Positions 43,355 through 53,059 of a DNA stretch of 64,000 bases are shown here, in pieces (position 1 is the stretch's first letter; each line of letters opens with the position of its first letter). Location of the stretch: the NCBI RefSeq assembly GCF_913063425.1, contig NZ_CAJXYK010000026.1:20121-84120 (forward strand), given 5' to 3'. The notes below the pieces were generated by a model, which saw nothing but the letters and a program-made list of their open reading frames with translations, had not been told where the DNA came from and made no database searches. The translations under genes were made by a program, and so were the position numbers. Source of the DNA: an uncultured Thiohalocapsa sp. Lineage in GTDB: Bacteria; Pseudomonadota; Gammaproteobacteria; Chromatiales; Chromatiaceae.

Positions 43355-44137
43355 ATGGGTAAGGTCTGGTTCGTCGGCGCCGGCCCGGGCGCGCCGGACC
43401 TCATCACGGTGCGGGGCACCCAGGTGCTGGCACGGTCCGGCGCCATCCTCTACACGGGCTCCCTGGTGGCGGAGACGGCCCTGCAATGGGCGCCGGCAGA
43501 TTGCGAGATTGCGGACTCCAAGTCCATGGACCTCACGCAGGTGACGGACTGGCTGCTGAGTCGCGCCGAGCAGCATGAGACAGTCGTGCGGCTCCAGACC
43601 GGTGACCCGACCCTCTACGGCGTGCTGGCGGAGCTGGCGCGTCCGCTGGATGCGGCGGGCATCGAGGTGGGCATCGTGCCCGGTGTGTCCTCGGCCATGG
43701 CCTCCGCCGCCGCCGCCGGCGAGTGCCTGACCCTGCCGGAGGTGACCCAGAGCGTCATCTTCACCCGCTTCGCCGGGCGCACGCCCATGCCGGCGGGGGA
43801 GTCCTTCGCAGCGCTGGCGGGGCATGGCTGCACCCTCTGCATCTTTTTGTCCATCGAGCGCATCGCTGCCGTCGCCGAGGCCCTGGTGGCCGCCGGCTGG
43901 GCAGCCGATGCGCCGGTGGTGGTGGTGCACAAGGCCACCTGGCCTGGGGAGGAGCAGGTGCTGCGCGGCAGCATCGCTGACATCGCCGAGCGCTGCCGGG
44001 CCGCCGGCATCGTGCGCCAGGCGATGATCCTGGTGAGCCCGGCCCTGGGCGCCCGGCAGCGGGCGGCCGGTGCGAGCTCGAAGCTCTACGACGCCGGGTT
44101 CGAGCGGCGCTTCCGCGGCAAGGGGACGCGCGACTGA
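43355..44137 (+). CDS. cobM: Precorrin-4 C11-methyltransferase
   Basis: The 260-residue SAM methyltransferase of the corrin pathway shows VWFVGAGPGAPDLITVRG at the start, LQTGDPTLYGVL, VPGVSSAMASAAAAG and VVVVHKATWPGEEQVL, all typical of CobM/CbiF. It methylates C11 of precorrin-4. It is the plus-strand half of a divergent pair with the TcuA-like gene, supporting their joint function in cobalamin synthesis. No B12 riboswitch fold was recognised in the 126-bp gap. Confidence 0.95.
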   Translation: MGKVWFVGAGPGAPDLITVRGTQVLARSGAILYTGSLVAETALQWAPADCEIADSKSMDLTQVTDWLLSRAEQHETVVRLQTGDPTLYGVLAELARPLDAAGIEVGIVPGVSSAMASAAAAGECLTLPEVTQSVIFTRFAGRTPMPAGESFAALAGHGCTLCIFLSIERIAAVAEALVAAGWAADAPVVVVHKATWPGEEQVLRGSIADIAERCRAAGIVRQAMILVSPALGARQRAAGASSKLYDAGFERRFRGKGTRD

Positions 44138-44208
44138 TGCAGCCGGGCGCCGCGCGATGGGCTAGAGTTTGGAGCTCCCATCCACGCGCAGCAAAGCGGA
44201 CGCACACC

Positions 44209-44463
44209 ATGCTCGTCAAAGAGAAGACCGCCAAGATGGTCGCCTGCCCGTTGCTCGGCACTCAGTCCATCAACATCGGCTGTAAGGGCTCCCACTGCAT
44301 GGCCTGGCGCTGGGCGACGCCGCGACGCGACGGCCAGCCGCCGGACAACCCGAGCGACGACTGGGGCTACTGCGGCCTCGCCGGCCGCCCGGTGGGCCTC
44401 ATCGACCCGCAGGACGGCGAGCACGCGTTGCCGCCGGCGCAGGACCCGCCGCCGCGGCGCTAG
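44209..44463 (+). CDS. Small cysteine-containing protein, unknown function
   Basis: The 84-residue protein has a conserved-looking pattern CPLLGTQSINIGCKGSHC followed by MAWRW and later GYCGLAGRP, with four or five Cys that could bind metal or an iron-sulfur cluster. Similar CxGSxCMAWRW...GYCGLAGRP proteins occur in bacteria and phages, as I recall, without known function. The ATG at 44209 is preferred; the in-frame region upstream lacks a ribosome site. It is 71 bp after cobM and could be co-transcribed. Confidence 0.7.
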   Translation: MLVKEKTAKMVACPLLGTQSINIGCKGSHCMAWRWATPRRDGQPPDNPSDDWGYCGLAGRPVGLIDPQDGEHALPPAQDPPPRR

Positions 44464-44633
44464 CGTCGCCACCCGGCCTCAATCCCGGCGAGGACGTCAG
44501 GCCGGAAAATGGCAACGTCTGAAACCATTGAGGTGACGGAATATCGACAACTCAGGATCTCCATCCCTCGGCTAGGCCCTGCGAAGGGCTTCAGCAGCGG
44601 CGAAATAAGTATACCGTCCCCATTGTCGCACCC

Positions 44634-44668
44634 CGCAGTTCGTACTTCTTACTCCGTATTTCGTACTT
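44634..44668. repeat. Degenerate heptamer tandem repeat upstream of serB
   Basis: Five consecutive heptamers CGCAGTT, CGTACTT, CTTACTC, CGTATTT and CGTACTT share the pattern CGNANTT. The tract is AT-rich for this genome. It lies within the 285-bp gene-free gap before serB, about 25 bp upstream of the candidate -10 box. Confidence 0.65.
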
Positions 44669-44693
44669 CCCTGTCTCTCCTCCTCGCGCCCGT

Positions 44694-44699
44694 TAAACT
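44694..44699 (+). promoter_or_regulatory. Candidate -10 box for serB
   Basis: TAAACT within GTTAAACTGTGCGCCAAT lies 50 nt before the serB ATG. A similar GTTAAACTTGGGCGCAAT is found on the minus strand upstream of yebC (47664-47681), which makes it a plausible shared promoter form. The -35 is weak. Confidence 0.35.
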
Positions 44700-44748
44700 G
44701 TGCGCCAATGCCAACAACCGGCCGCGTGCACAGGCGGCGAGGCCCGAT

Positions 44749-45987
44749 ATGCCCGAGATTCTGCAAATCGATATCGCGGGGCCTGACCGCCCCGGCATCA
44801 CCGTGGCGCTGACAGCGGTGCTCGCGCGTTACGAGGTAACGGTGCTGGACATCGGCCAGTCGGTGATCCACGACACCCTGGCGCTGGGGCTCCTGGTGGA
44901 GCTGCCGGACGACGCCGGCGGCTGCCCGGTGTTCCGGGACCTGCTGTTCAAGGCCCACGAGCTGGGCTTGAGCCTGCGCTTCACGCCCGTTGCCGCTGAC
45001 GATTACGAGCACTGGGTGGGCGAGCAGGGCCAGCCGCGGCACATCGTCACCCTGCTCGGGCGGGCTATCACGGCGGAGCACATCGCCCGGGTGGCGGCGG
45101 TGGTGACCCGCAACGGGCTCAACATCGAGCAGATCGCGCGGCTGTCGGGGCGCATCTCCCGGCGCCCGGAGGCGGCGCAGACGGGCCATGCCAGCATCCA
45201 GCTCTGGCTCAAAGGCCCGGTGCCGGACGTGGGTGCCCTGCATGGCGAGTTCCTGGGGCTCGGCGCCGACATGGAACTGGACATTGCCATCCAGGAAGAT
45301 GACGTCTTCCGGCGCAACCGCCGGCTGGTGTGCTTCGACATGGACTCCACGCTGATCCAGACCGAAGTCATCGACGAGCTGGCGGATGCCGCCGGCGTGC
45401 GCGGGCAGGTGGCGGCCATCACCGAGGCGGCCATGCGCGGTGAGCTCGACTTCAGCGAGGCCTTCCGCCGGCGTATGGCCCTGCTGGAGGGCATGCCGGA
45501 GTCGGTGCTGACGGGCATCGCCGAGCGGCTGCCCATCACCGACGGGGCCGAGCGGCTGATCCGCACGCTGAAGGCGCTCGGTTTTCGCGTCGCCATCCTC
45601 TCCGGCGGCTTCACCTACTTCGCCGAGCACCTGAAGCGGCGGCTCGGCGTGGATGACGTGCACGCGAACCACCTGGAGTTCCAGGACGGTAAGCTCACCG
45701 GCAGGGTGACGGGCCCCATCGTCGACGGCGCCCGCAAGGCACAGCTGCTGCGGGAGCTGGCCGCCCACGAGGGCATCCGCCTGGAGCAGGTCATCGCCGT
45801 CGGCGACGGTGCCAACGACCTGCCCATGCTGTCCATCGCCGGGCTCGGCATTGCGTTCCGGGCCAAGCCGGTGGTGAAGGAGCGCGCCCGGCACGCCATC
45901 GGCGCCGTCGGGCTCGATGGCATCCTGTATCTGCTCGGGATGCGGGATCAGGACCTGGCGGCGCTGGAGGCGGGTGGCCCGTCGTAA
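44749..45987 (+). CDS. serB: Phosphoserine phosphatase with ACT-type N-terminal region
   Basis: The 412-residue HAD enzyme releases serine from phosphoserine. Two ACT-like halves fill residues 1-185 (IDIAGPDRPGITVALTAVL, then HIVTLLGRAITAEHIARV). The HAD domain has CFDMDSTLIQTEVIDELA (nucleophile Asp), AILSGGFTYFAEHL and GDGANDLPMLSIAGLGIAF. The long N-terminal form is the usual gammaproteobacterial/actinobacterial type. The ATG at 44749 is chosen since homology begins at MPEILQIDIAGPDRPG. It has no serine-pathway neighbours here. Confidence 0.95.
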   Translation: MPEILQIDIAGPDRPGITVALTAVLARYEVTVLDIGQSVIHDTLALGLLVELPDDAGGCPVFRDLLFKAHELGLSLRFTPVAADDYEHWVGEQGQPRHIVTLLGRAITAEHIARVAAVVTRNGLNIEQIARLSGRISRRPEAAQTGHASIQLWLKGPVPDVGALHGEFLGLGADMELDIAIQEDDVFRRNRRLVCFDMDSTLIQTEVIDELADAAGVRGQVAAITEAAMRGELDFSEAFRRRMALLEGMPESVLTGIAERLPITDGAERLIRTLKALGFRVAILSGGFTYFAEHLKRRLGVDDVHANHLEFQDGKLTGRVTGPIVDGARKAQLLRELAAHEGIRLEQVIAVGDGANDLPMLSIAGLGIAFRAKPVVKERARHAIGAVGLDGILYLLGMRDQDLAALEAGGPS

Positions 45988-46058
45988 GCTCGGCCTGAAG
46001 CCGCCCGCAGACCAACCCGGGCAGGGTGGCGCGCTGCGTTCTACCCGCTCAGCTCAGC

Positions 46059-46595
46059 TCAGGGCCGGAAATCCCGCCAGCTCGCGGCGGCCCGCTTGCG
46101 CTGGGGAATGCCGAGGGAGTGGGCGTGGCACAGGGCGATGGCCAGGGCGTCGGCCTCGTCCTCCCCGGGCGGGCCCGGGAGGTTCAGCAGGATGCGCACC
46201 ATGTGCTGCACCTGCGCCTTATCGGCACCGCCGCTGCCCACCACCGCGAGCTTGACGGACTTGGGGCTGTACTCGTGCACCGTCACACCGCCCTTGAGCC
46301 CAGCACAGAGAAGCGCCCCGCGGGCCTGGCCCAGCTTGAGCGCCGCGGTGGGGTCGCGGGCGAAGATCAGCTGCTCCACGGCCATGTCATGCGGCTTGTG
46401 CGCGGCGACGAGGTCCGCCACACGGTCGAAGATCAGCCCGAGCCGCTCCGGCCAGGGATGCTGGCCGACGCGGATGCAGCCGCTCGCCACCACGCGGCTC
46501 TGCCGACCGTCGCTGTCGATGACACCGAAGCCCGTGTTGCGGGAGCCGGGGTCGATGCCGAGGATGCGGTGGCGCAGGGGCGGCGAGGGGGCCAT
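46059..46595 (-). CDS. ruvC: Crossover junction endodeoxyribonuclease RuvC
   Basis: The 178-residue RNase-H-fold enzyme cuts Holliday junctions. Catalytic acids are visible as Asp15 (ILGIDPGSRNTGFG), Glu in AVEQLIFARDP and the acidic pair in GEDEADALAIALCHAH. It lies downstream of yebC on the same strand, as in many proteobacteria, but ruvA and ruvB do not follow; a serB gene is convergent 71 bp away. Length is typical. Confidence 0.96.
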   Translation of the reverse strand: MAPSPPLRHRILGIDPGSRNTGFGVIDSDGRQSRVVASGCIRVGQHPWPERLGLIFDRVADLVAAHKPHDMAVEQLIFARDPTAALKLGQARGALLCAGLKGGVTVHEYSPKSVKLAVVGSGGADKAQVQHMVRILLNLPGPPGEDEADALAIALCHAHSLGIPQRKRAAASWRDFRP

Positions 46596-46774
46596 CGGAC
46601 TGGTCGGTCAGGCCGGCGTAACCCACAACGGTTGTGGGCCGTGCTCAGTGCGCAGTGCGGTGGCCGTGCCGGCCCCCACCCCAGCAGGTCGCAGCGGGCA
46701 CGTTGCCCGAGATGCGAGGCCGCTTCTGCCTTGTGGTGGCTGCATGCCGGATTCAGCGCGGGGGCGCAGCGCGG

Positions 46775-47524
46775 TTAGGCGTCGAGCGCCGCCATAATCT
46801 CATCCGCGATATCGGCGTTATGGTAGACCTCCTGCACGTCGTCGAGGTCTTCCAGCATGTCCACCAGCCTGAGCAGCTTCTCGGCGGTGTCACGGTCCAG
46901 CTCGGCGTTGGTGGCCGCGTTGTAGGTGACCTCCGAGACGCTGGTGTCGAAGCCGGCCTGGGTCAGCCCCGCGCAGACGCTGCTGAATTCTTCCGGGGTG
47001 GTGATGACGTCCAGGGACTCGTCGTCATTGACCACGACATCCTCGGCGCCCGCCTCCAGTGCCGCTTCCACGACCTTGTCCTCATCCGTGCCGGGCTGGA
47101 AGCTGATGATGCCCTGCTTGCTGAACAGATAGGCCACGGAGCCGTCGGTGCCCAGATTGCCGCCGTGCTTGGTGAAGGCGTGGCGCACCTCCGCGGCGGT
47201 GCGGTTGCGGTTGTCGGTCATGCAGTCGACCATGATGGCCACGCCGCCCGGACCATAGCCCTCGTAGCGGATCTCCTCATAGTCCTCGACACCCTCTTCG
47301 CCCGCGCCGCGCTTGATGGCGCGGTCGACGGTGTCTTTGGGCATGTTGGCGCCGAAAGCCTTGTCCATGGCGAGGCGCAGGCGCGGGTTGGCGTTGGGGT
47401 CGCCACCGCCTTCCCGGGCGGCGATGGTGACCTCGCGGATCAGCTTGGTCCAGACTTTGCCGCGCTTCTTGTCCTGCGCCGCCTTGCGGTGCTTGATGTT
47501 GGCCCATTTGCTGTGTCCGGCCAT
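46775..47524 (-). CDS. yebC: YebC/PmpR family protein (TACO1 family)
   Basis: The 249-residue protein begins [22 protein letters not shown], the family hallmark, with [20 protein letters not shown] and [15 protein letters not shown]. Members act as transcription regulators and, in recent work, as helpers of ribosomes stalled at proline runs. The ATG at 47524 is set by the hallmark. It is 179 bp upstream of ruvC, a conserved pairing. Confidence 0.96.
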   Translation of the reverse strand: MAGHSKWANIKHRKAAQDKKRGKVWTKLIREVTIAAREGGGDPNANPRLRLAMDKAFGANMPKDTVDRAIKRGAGEEGVEDYEEIRYEGYGPGGVAIMVDCMTDNRNRTAAEVRHAFTKHGGNLGTDGSVAYLFSKQGIISFQPGTDEDKVVEAALEAGAEDVVVNDDESLDVITTPEEFSSVCAGLTQAGFDTSVSEVTYNAATNAELDRDTAEKLLRLVDMLEDLDDVQEVYHNADIADEIMAALDA

Positions 47525-47851
47525 GGTGTCCTCTGTTGCTGGATGCGACTGGTGGTTGCGGGCGGCGCCGCTGCGCCTGATCGACGCGCCGGCGAGGGCT
47601 GGCAGCCACCGCACAGGGGCGATGCGCCGTCGCTGTGCGGATGGCCGTGGTGCCGCCGCGGATTGCGCCCAAGTTTAACATTGGCGCAACCTTGCACCCG
47701 CGCGCCGGCCCGGCGCCCCGGGTGCTGATCCCGTAGGCCGCGTCGGCTGCCCCCCGCGCACGGGCCGCTTGATCCGAGCGGGCCTGCGGTTGAGGCTCGC
47801 GAGTCGGACACCAGAGACACGCGCCGGGCGCAAGCTGAAAACGAGGTGCCC
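47525..47851. other. Divergent region between yebC and yacG with an inverted repeat
   Basis: This 327-bp stretch contains the inverted repeat TTGCGCC (47663-47669), 13-bp AT-rich spacer, GGCGCAA (47683-47689). The spacer holds the minus-strand TAAACT (47672-47677), a possible -10 box for yebC, 148 nt before its start. No gene was seen. The plus-side promoter for yacG was not found. Confidence 0.5.
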
Positions 47852-48064
47852 ATGACCGTCACCGTCAAATGCCCCACCTGCCAGCGGCCGGTGCCCTGGA
47901 CGCCCGAGTCGAAATGGCGCCCGTTCTGCAGCGAGCGCTGCCGGCTCATCGATCTGGGGGACTGGCTGGATGAGAGCCACCGCATCTCAGAGCCTGCAGG
48001 CGATGAGCTTGGGCGCGACTGGCTGGAAGGTCACGGCGACGACGACGAGCAGCGCCGCCATTGA
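47852..48064 (+). CDS. yacG: DNA gyrase inhibitor YacG, zinc-binding
   Basis: The 70-residue protein has the four zinc-binding cysteines in the YacG pattern: Cys7 and Cys10 ([10 protein letters not shown]) and Cys26 and Cys30 ([17 protein letters not shown]). YacG binds the GyrB subunit and blocks DNA binding by gyrase. The ATG at 47852 follows CGAGG at 5-6 nt; a GTG two codons earlier is possible. The acidic C-terminal tail is variable. Confidence 0.93.
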   Translation: MTVTVKCPTCQRPVPWTPESKWRPFCSERCRLIDLGDWLDESHRISEPAGDELGRDWLEGHGDDDEQRRH

Positions 48065-48149
48065 TGCCCAGGCCCGGGCTGGTGCAGCCCGCGCGCCGGT
48101 TCGCAGCGCCCGAGCAGTGAAGACAGACCACCACCAAGAGGACCCGACC

Positions 48150-48863
48150 ATGACCGCATCCCCCATCGCCGTTGTCACCGGCGCCTATCGTGGGCTCGGG
48201 CTGGAGACCGCCCGCCAGCTCGCCGGCCAGGGCTGGCGCATTGTGCTCACCGCGCGCCGGGAGGCCGAAGGCCGCGCCGCCGCTGAGAAGCTCGCCGCTG
48301 ACGGCGCCGACGTGCGCTTTGTGCGGCTCGATGTCACCGCCGCCGAGTCCATCCGCGAGCTGCGCGACCTGCTGAAGCGCGACTACGGTCGCATCGACGC
48401 CCTGGTGAACAACGCCGGCATCTTCCCCGACCCGGGGCCGGGGCAGCCCGGCTCCAGCATCTTCGACGCGGAGCTGGAAACTATCCGCAGCGCCTTCGAG
48501 ACCAACACGCTCGCGGCGCTGCGGCTCTGTCAGCAGCTGATCCCGCTCCTGGAGGGCCGCGGCTGCGTCGTCAACGTCTCCTCCGGCATGGGCCAGCTGA
48601 GCGACATGAACGGGTGCTGCCCGGGCTACCGGCTCTCGAAAACCGCCCTCAACGCTGTGACCCGCATCTTCGCCGACGAGCTTCAGGGCACGGACATCCG
48701 CATCAACTCCGTCTGCCCGGGTTGGGTGCGCACCGACATGGGTGGGCCGAGCGCGACGCTGTCGCTGGAGGAAGGCGCCCGCGGCATCGTCTGGGCCGCG
48801 ACCCTACCCCCCGATGGGCCTACCGGTGGGTTCTTCCGGCACGGGGAGCGGATTGCCTGGTGA
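48150..48863 (+). CDS. Short-chain dehydrogenase/reductase
   Basis: The 237-residue SDR has the cofactor motif TGAYRGLGLETARQL, NNAGIF, the catalytic Ser in VVNVSSGMGQL and the Tyr/Lys pair in CPGYRLSKTALNAV, followed by VCPGWVRTDMGG. It resembles carbonyl reductases of the plant/bacterial NAD(P)H type; the substrate is unknown. An AAGAGGA ribosome site precedes the ATG. It is downstream of yacG by 85 bp. The C-terminus GGFFRHGERIAW is the usual ending for this group (GFFRDGKxIxW). Confidence 0.93.
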   Translation: MTASPIAVVTGAYRGLGLETARQLAGQGWRIVLTARREAEGRAAAEKLAADGADVRFVRLDVTAAESIRELRDLLKRDYGRIDALVNNAGIFPDPGPGQPGSSIFDAELETIRSAFETNTLAALRLCQQLIPLLEGRGCVVNVSSGMGQLSDMNGCCPGYRLSKTALNAVTRIFADELQGTDIRINSVCPGWVRTDMGGPSATLSLEEGARGIVWAATLPPDGPTGGFFRHGERIAW

Positions 48864-48891
48864 TGATCGGCGGGTGCGGCTTGGCGCCCCC

Positions 48892-49230
48892 GGGGCGGTG
48901 CGTTCTGGGGCCGCCGACTTCCAGTCGGCGTCGGCGGCGGTGTGGCGGAGGGCCGAGTACAACTCGGCGCCCCCAGGGCGGTGCGCTCTGGGGCCGCCGA
49001 CTTCCAGTCGGCGTTGGCGGCGGCGTGGCGGAGGGCCGAGTAAAACTCGGCGCCCCCAGGCGGTGCGGCCTGGGGACGCCGACTTCCAGTCGGCGTCGGC
49101 GTCGGCGGCGGTGTGGCGGAGGGCCGAGTAAAACTCGGCGCCCCCAGGCGGTGCGGCCCGGGGCCGCCGACTTCCAGTCGGCGTCGGCGGCGGCGTGGCG
49201 GAGGGGCCGAGTACAACTCGGCGCCCCCAG
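48892..49230. repeat. Composite array of two alternating palindromes, four units of 82-88 bp
   Basis: Each unit contains palindrome A, CGCCGACT-TCC-AGTCGGCG (at 48912, 48995, 49077 and 49165), a variable GGCGG-rich spacer, and palindrome B, GCCGAGT-(A/C)NA-ACTCGGC (at 48952, 49035, 49123 and 49206), then GCCCCCAGG. B is the same element that forms the 36-bp array near 40.2 kb, and A also occurs singly beside that array. No transposase is present. Confidence 0.9.
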
Positions 49231-49774
49231 GGGGCACGCCTGCGGGTTCGCCGCTGCGGCGGCTGATGCCGCTCGCCCTCGCGGCCGGGCTGCTCTCTGT
49301 CGCGGCGCCCGCCTGTCCGCGGTTGCCCTGCCGGGGGCTGCCCCCCTGCTGTGGTGCCGACGACGCGGCTCCTCTCTCTGGCTCGCGGGCCTCACTCGCG
49401 ACGAGAGCGGCGCCCGCCGCTGGCCGTTGCTGCGGGCCAACCTGCTGGTGCTGGTGTTGCCGGAGCTCTACGCGATGCACAAGCTCCGTACATTCGACCC
49501 GGCGACACTCCAGGCGCAGAAGCGGAAGGCGCTCCTGGGGCCTTGGTACCAACAACAGGCGGTCGCGGCAGCGGTCTGCTCGACTTGGACTCGCCTTGTC
49601 TGAGCAGCGCCTCGGGCTCGCCGGCCGGATGATGCTCGCAGATTGCGTATACCGTCCCCGTTTGCGTGGTTCCCGTTGCGTGGGAGCTGTGCAAACAAGC
49701 AACGCCGGCGGCCCGATGGGCTGCCGGCGCTGACAGTGGGTCGGACCGCTGGCGGGCCGGCTGCCCGCCCCAGG
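49231..49774. other. Gene-free stretch after the composite repeat, possible gene remnant
   Basis: No intact gene was found here. One plus-strand frame ending at 49603 has a locally protein-like tail (RRWPLLRANLLVLVLPELYA, then MHKLRTFDPATLQAQKRKAL), but the frame upstream runs through the repeat array, so it may be the end of a lost gene. The last 170 bases precede the 3' end of the carotenoid operon. Confidence 0.35.
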
Positions 49775-50131
49775 TCAGGCGGGCTGGGACATGTCCAGTC
49801 CGAGCTTCGAGTAAGCGGTCTTCATGACCATGAAGACGCTGTAGCCCACCACCAGTACGATGAGGCCGAAGAGGTCCACCACGGAGAGGTAGAGCTTGAG
49901 GTCGGAGAGGAAGAACCCGCCCACCAGCAGCAGCGAGGCGAAGGCGCCGTACATGGCGTAGAACGGCAGCATGGTGGTGCCCATGGAGGCGAGCGCCGGG
50001 TCAATCTTCTGCTCCTGGCCGGCGGCGGCGGCGCGCTCGCGGGCGGCGAGCACCTTCTTGCGGTGGTTGATGGCCGCGTAGATGTACCAGATACCGATGA
50101 TCAGGCAGACGGCTCCGAGGTAGTAGCGCAT
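49775..50131 (-). CDS. Small membrane protein in the carotenoid operon, unknown function
   Basis: The 118-residue protein has three predicted membrane helices (LGAVCLIIGIWYIYAAI, MLPFYAMYGAFASLLLVGGFF, VVDLFGLIVLVVGYSVFMVM) and a charged linker. I do not recognise the family; it is too short and has too few helices for TspO/CrtK. It starts 3 bp after the crtB stop on the same strand, so it is almost certainly co-transcribed and perhaps co-translated with crtIB, which suggests a role in carotenoid or photosynthetic membrane biology. Confidence 0.8.
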   Translation of the reverse strand: MRYYLGAVCLIIGIWYIYAAINHRKKVLAARERAAAAGQEQKIDPALASMGTTMLPFYAMYGAFASLLLVGGFFLSDLKLYLSVVDLFGLIVLVVGYSVFMVMKTAYSKLGLDMSQPA

Positions 50132-50134
50132 TGG

Positions 50135-51227
<1,093 letters not shown>

Positions 51228-51250
<23 letters not shown>

Positions 51251-52778
51251 CGGGCACCACCTTGTCGAGTACGCGGGCGGTGGAAATCACACCAGGGACA
51301 CCGGCGCCGGGGTGCGTGCCCGCGCCGACGAAGTACAGGTGCTCCACCTCTTCGCTCTTGTTGTGTGGACGCAGCCAGGCGCTCTGCCAGAGGACGGGCT
51401 CCAGGCTGAAAGCGGCGCCTTTGTACGACAACAGGCGCTCATGGAAATCGATGGGGGTCGTCACCAGCGACGTGGCCAGGTGCTCTTTAAGCCCCGGCAG
51501 CACGGTGCGCTCCAGGTAGGCTTCGACGGCCTGGCGATAGGGCTCGGCGCGCTCGTCCCAGTCGGTGTCGCCGTCCAGATGCGGCACCGGGGCCAACACG
51601 TAGAAGGTGTCGCAGCCCGCCGGCGCTACGCTCGGGTCGGTGGCCGTCGGCCGGTGCAGGTAGAGGCTGAAGTCGTCCGCGAGCTGCTTCTTGTGGAAGA
51701 TGTCGCTGAGCAGGCCCTGGTAGCGCGGCCCGAGCAGGATCGAATGATGCGGCACGTCCGGATACTGGCGCGTGGTGCCGAAGTACCAGACGAACAGACC
51801 GTTGGAATAGCGGGACACGTCGAGCCGCCAATCCGGCCACTTGCGGCGCTTGACGCTCGGCAGCAGGTGCTTGTGCGTCCAGGAGAAGTCCGAGTTGGCG
51901 ACGACGATGTCCGCAGGGATCACCTCGCCGCTCTTCAGCCGCACGCCTGTGGCCTTGCGGTACTCGGTGGTGATCTCCGCGACTTCCGCGTTGCAGCGGA
52001 TGCTGCTGCCCTGGCCTTCGATGAGGCTCACGAGCCCGTCGACGATGGCGCCGGTGCCGCCGATGGCGGAGTGCACGCCCCAGTGCCGCTCCAGATAAGA
52101 GATCAGCGCATAAATGGAGCTGACGGAGAAGGGATTGCCGCCGATGAGCAGCGGGTGGAACGACAGCGCCGTGCGCAGCCGCTCGTCCTTCACGTACTTG
52201 GACACGAGCCCATAGACGCTGCGGTAGCTCTGCAGCGCCATCATCTTGGGCACGATGCGGGCCATGTCGGTCCACTTCGTGAACGGCACGTGGCCCAGCT
52301 CCACGAAGCCCACCTCGAAGATCTTGCGGCTTTCTTCGAGATATTGCTCGTAGCCCGCGACATCGCCCGGTGACAGCTTTGCCACCTGCTCGCGCATGGC
52401 GGCCTCGTCGGCGTTGGTGTCGAAGGTGGTGCCGTCGTCGAAGCGGATGCGATAGAAGGGGTCCATCGGCCGCAGGTCGATGTCGTCGGCGAAGCGCCGC
52501 CCGCACATCTCCCACAGCTCTTCCAACAGGAAGGGCGCGGTGATGATGGTGGGGCCGGCATCGAACTTGAAACCGTCGCGCTCGTGCACGTAGGCGCGTC
52601 CGCCCGGCTTGTCCAGCTTCTCCAGCACCGTGACCCGGTAGCCGCGGTAGGCGAGCCGGACGGCCGCCGCGAGCCCGCCGAAGCCGCTGCCGACCACGAT
52701 GGCGTGTGGCTTACCGCCCGTCGCGGTGGCAGCCGCGGCGGGCAAATCGGTGGGAACGCGCGGGGGTACCGTCGTCAC
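51228..52778 (-). CDS. crtI: Phytoene desaturase
   Basis: The 516-residue FAD enzyme desaturates phytoene. The dinucleotide motif AIVVGSGFGGLAAAVRLAYRG is near residues 26-46 and the C-terminal carotenoid-oxidoreductase signature reads LYFVGAGTHPGAGVPGVIS. SDFSWTHKHLLPSVKRRKW is typical of proteobacterial CrtI. The start is a GTG at 52778 with an AGG about 8 nt upstream. Product type (neurosporene, lycopene) cannot be told. Upstream lies a TGT-N12-ACA palindrome, the operator form of CrtJ/PpsR repressors. Confidence 0.96.
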
Positions 52779-52795
52779 GTGTCAACCTAGCCTGA

Positions 52796-52813
52796 TGTCA
52801 AGAATGTTTGACA
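52796..52813. promoter_or_regulatory. CrtJ/PpsR-type operator candidate upstream of crtI
   Basis: The 18-bp sequence TGTCAAGAATGTTTGACA is a TGT-N12-ACA palindrome with TGTCAA/TTGACA arms, the consensus form bound by the redox- and light-responsive repressor CrtJ/PpsR in purple bacteria. It ends 18 bp before the crtI GTG, and a further TGTCAA half-site lies at 52780-52785. A minus-strand TATACT (52813-52818) touches its upstream edge, so binding would cover the transcription start. Confidence 0.6.
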
Positions 52814-53053
52814 GTATAGCAACGTCAGCGGACGCTGCACCATAGATTGCCCGAGGCGGGTGCCGTTGGAGTTGTGCAGGGTCAAGCGGCGCCCAACCTC
52901 TGCATGCAGCGGCGCGCCCGGGTGCAGGCGGCAGGCGGCAGCCCGTGCCGCGCGGGCGGTCATGTGCTGTCGGCCGGACGGCGGGCCGCGGGTGCCGTGC
53001 CGCCGACGCATGCCGCTGACGAGGCGCCGCCTGCGGCGTCACGCGGGCCTGGT

Positions 53054-53059
53054 TAGAAT
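53054..53059 (+). promoter_or_regulatory. Candidate -10 box for ubiE
   Basis: TAGAAT lies 36 nt before the ubiE ATG, followed by AGGCGCCC. A consensus -35 at 16-18 nt is absent. Confidence 0.35.

Noticed and set aside
48614..49603. 329-residue plus frame through the composite repeat
   Set aside because: It runs out of phase through the SDR gene and then through the A/B palindromes; only its last 50 residues look protein-like.
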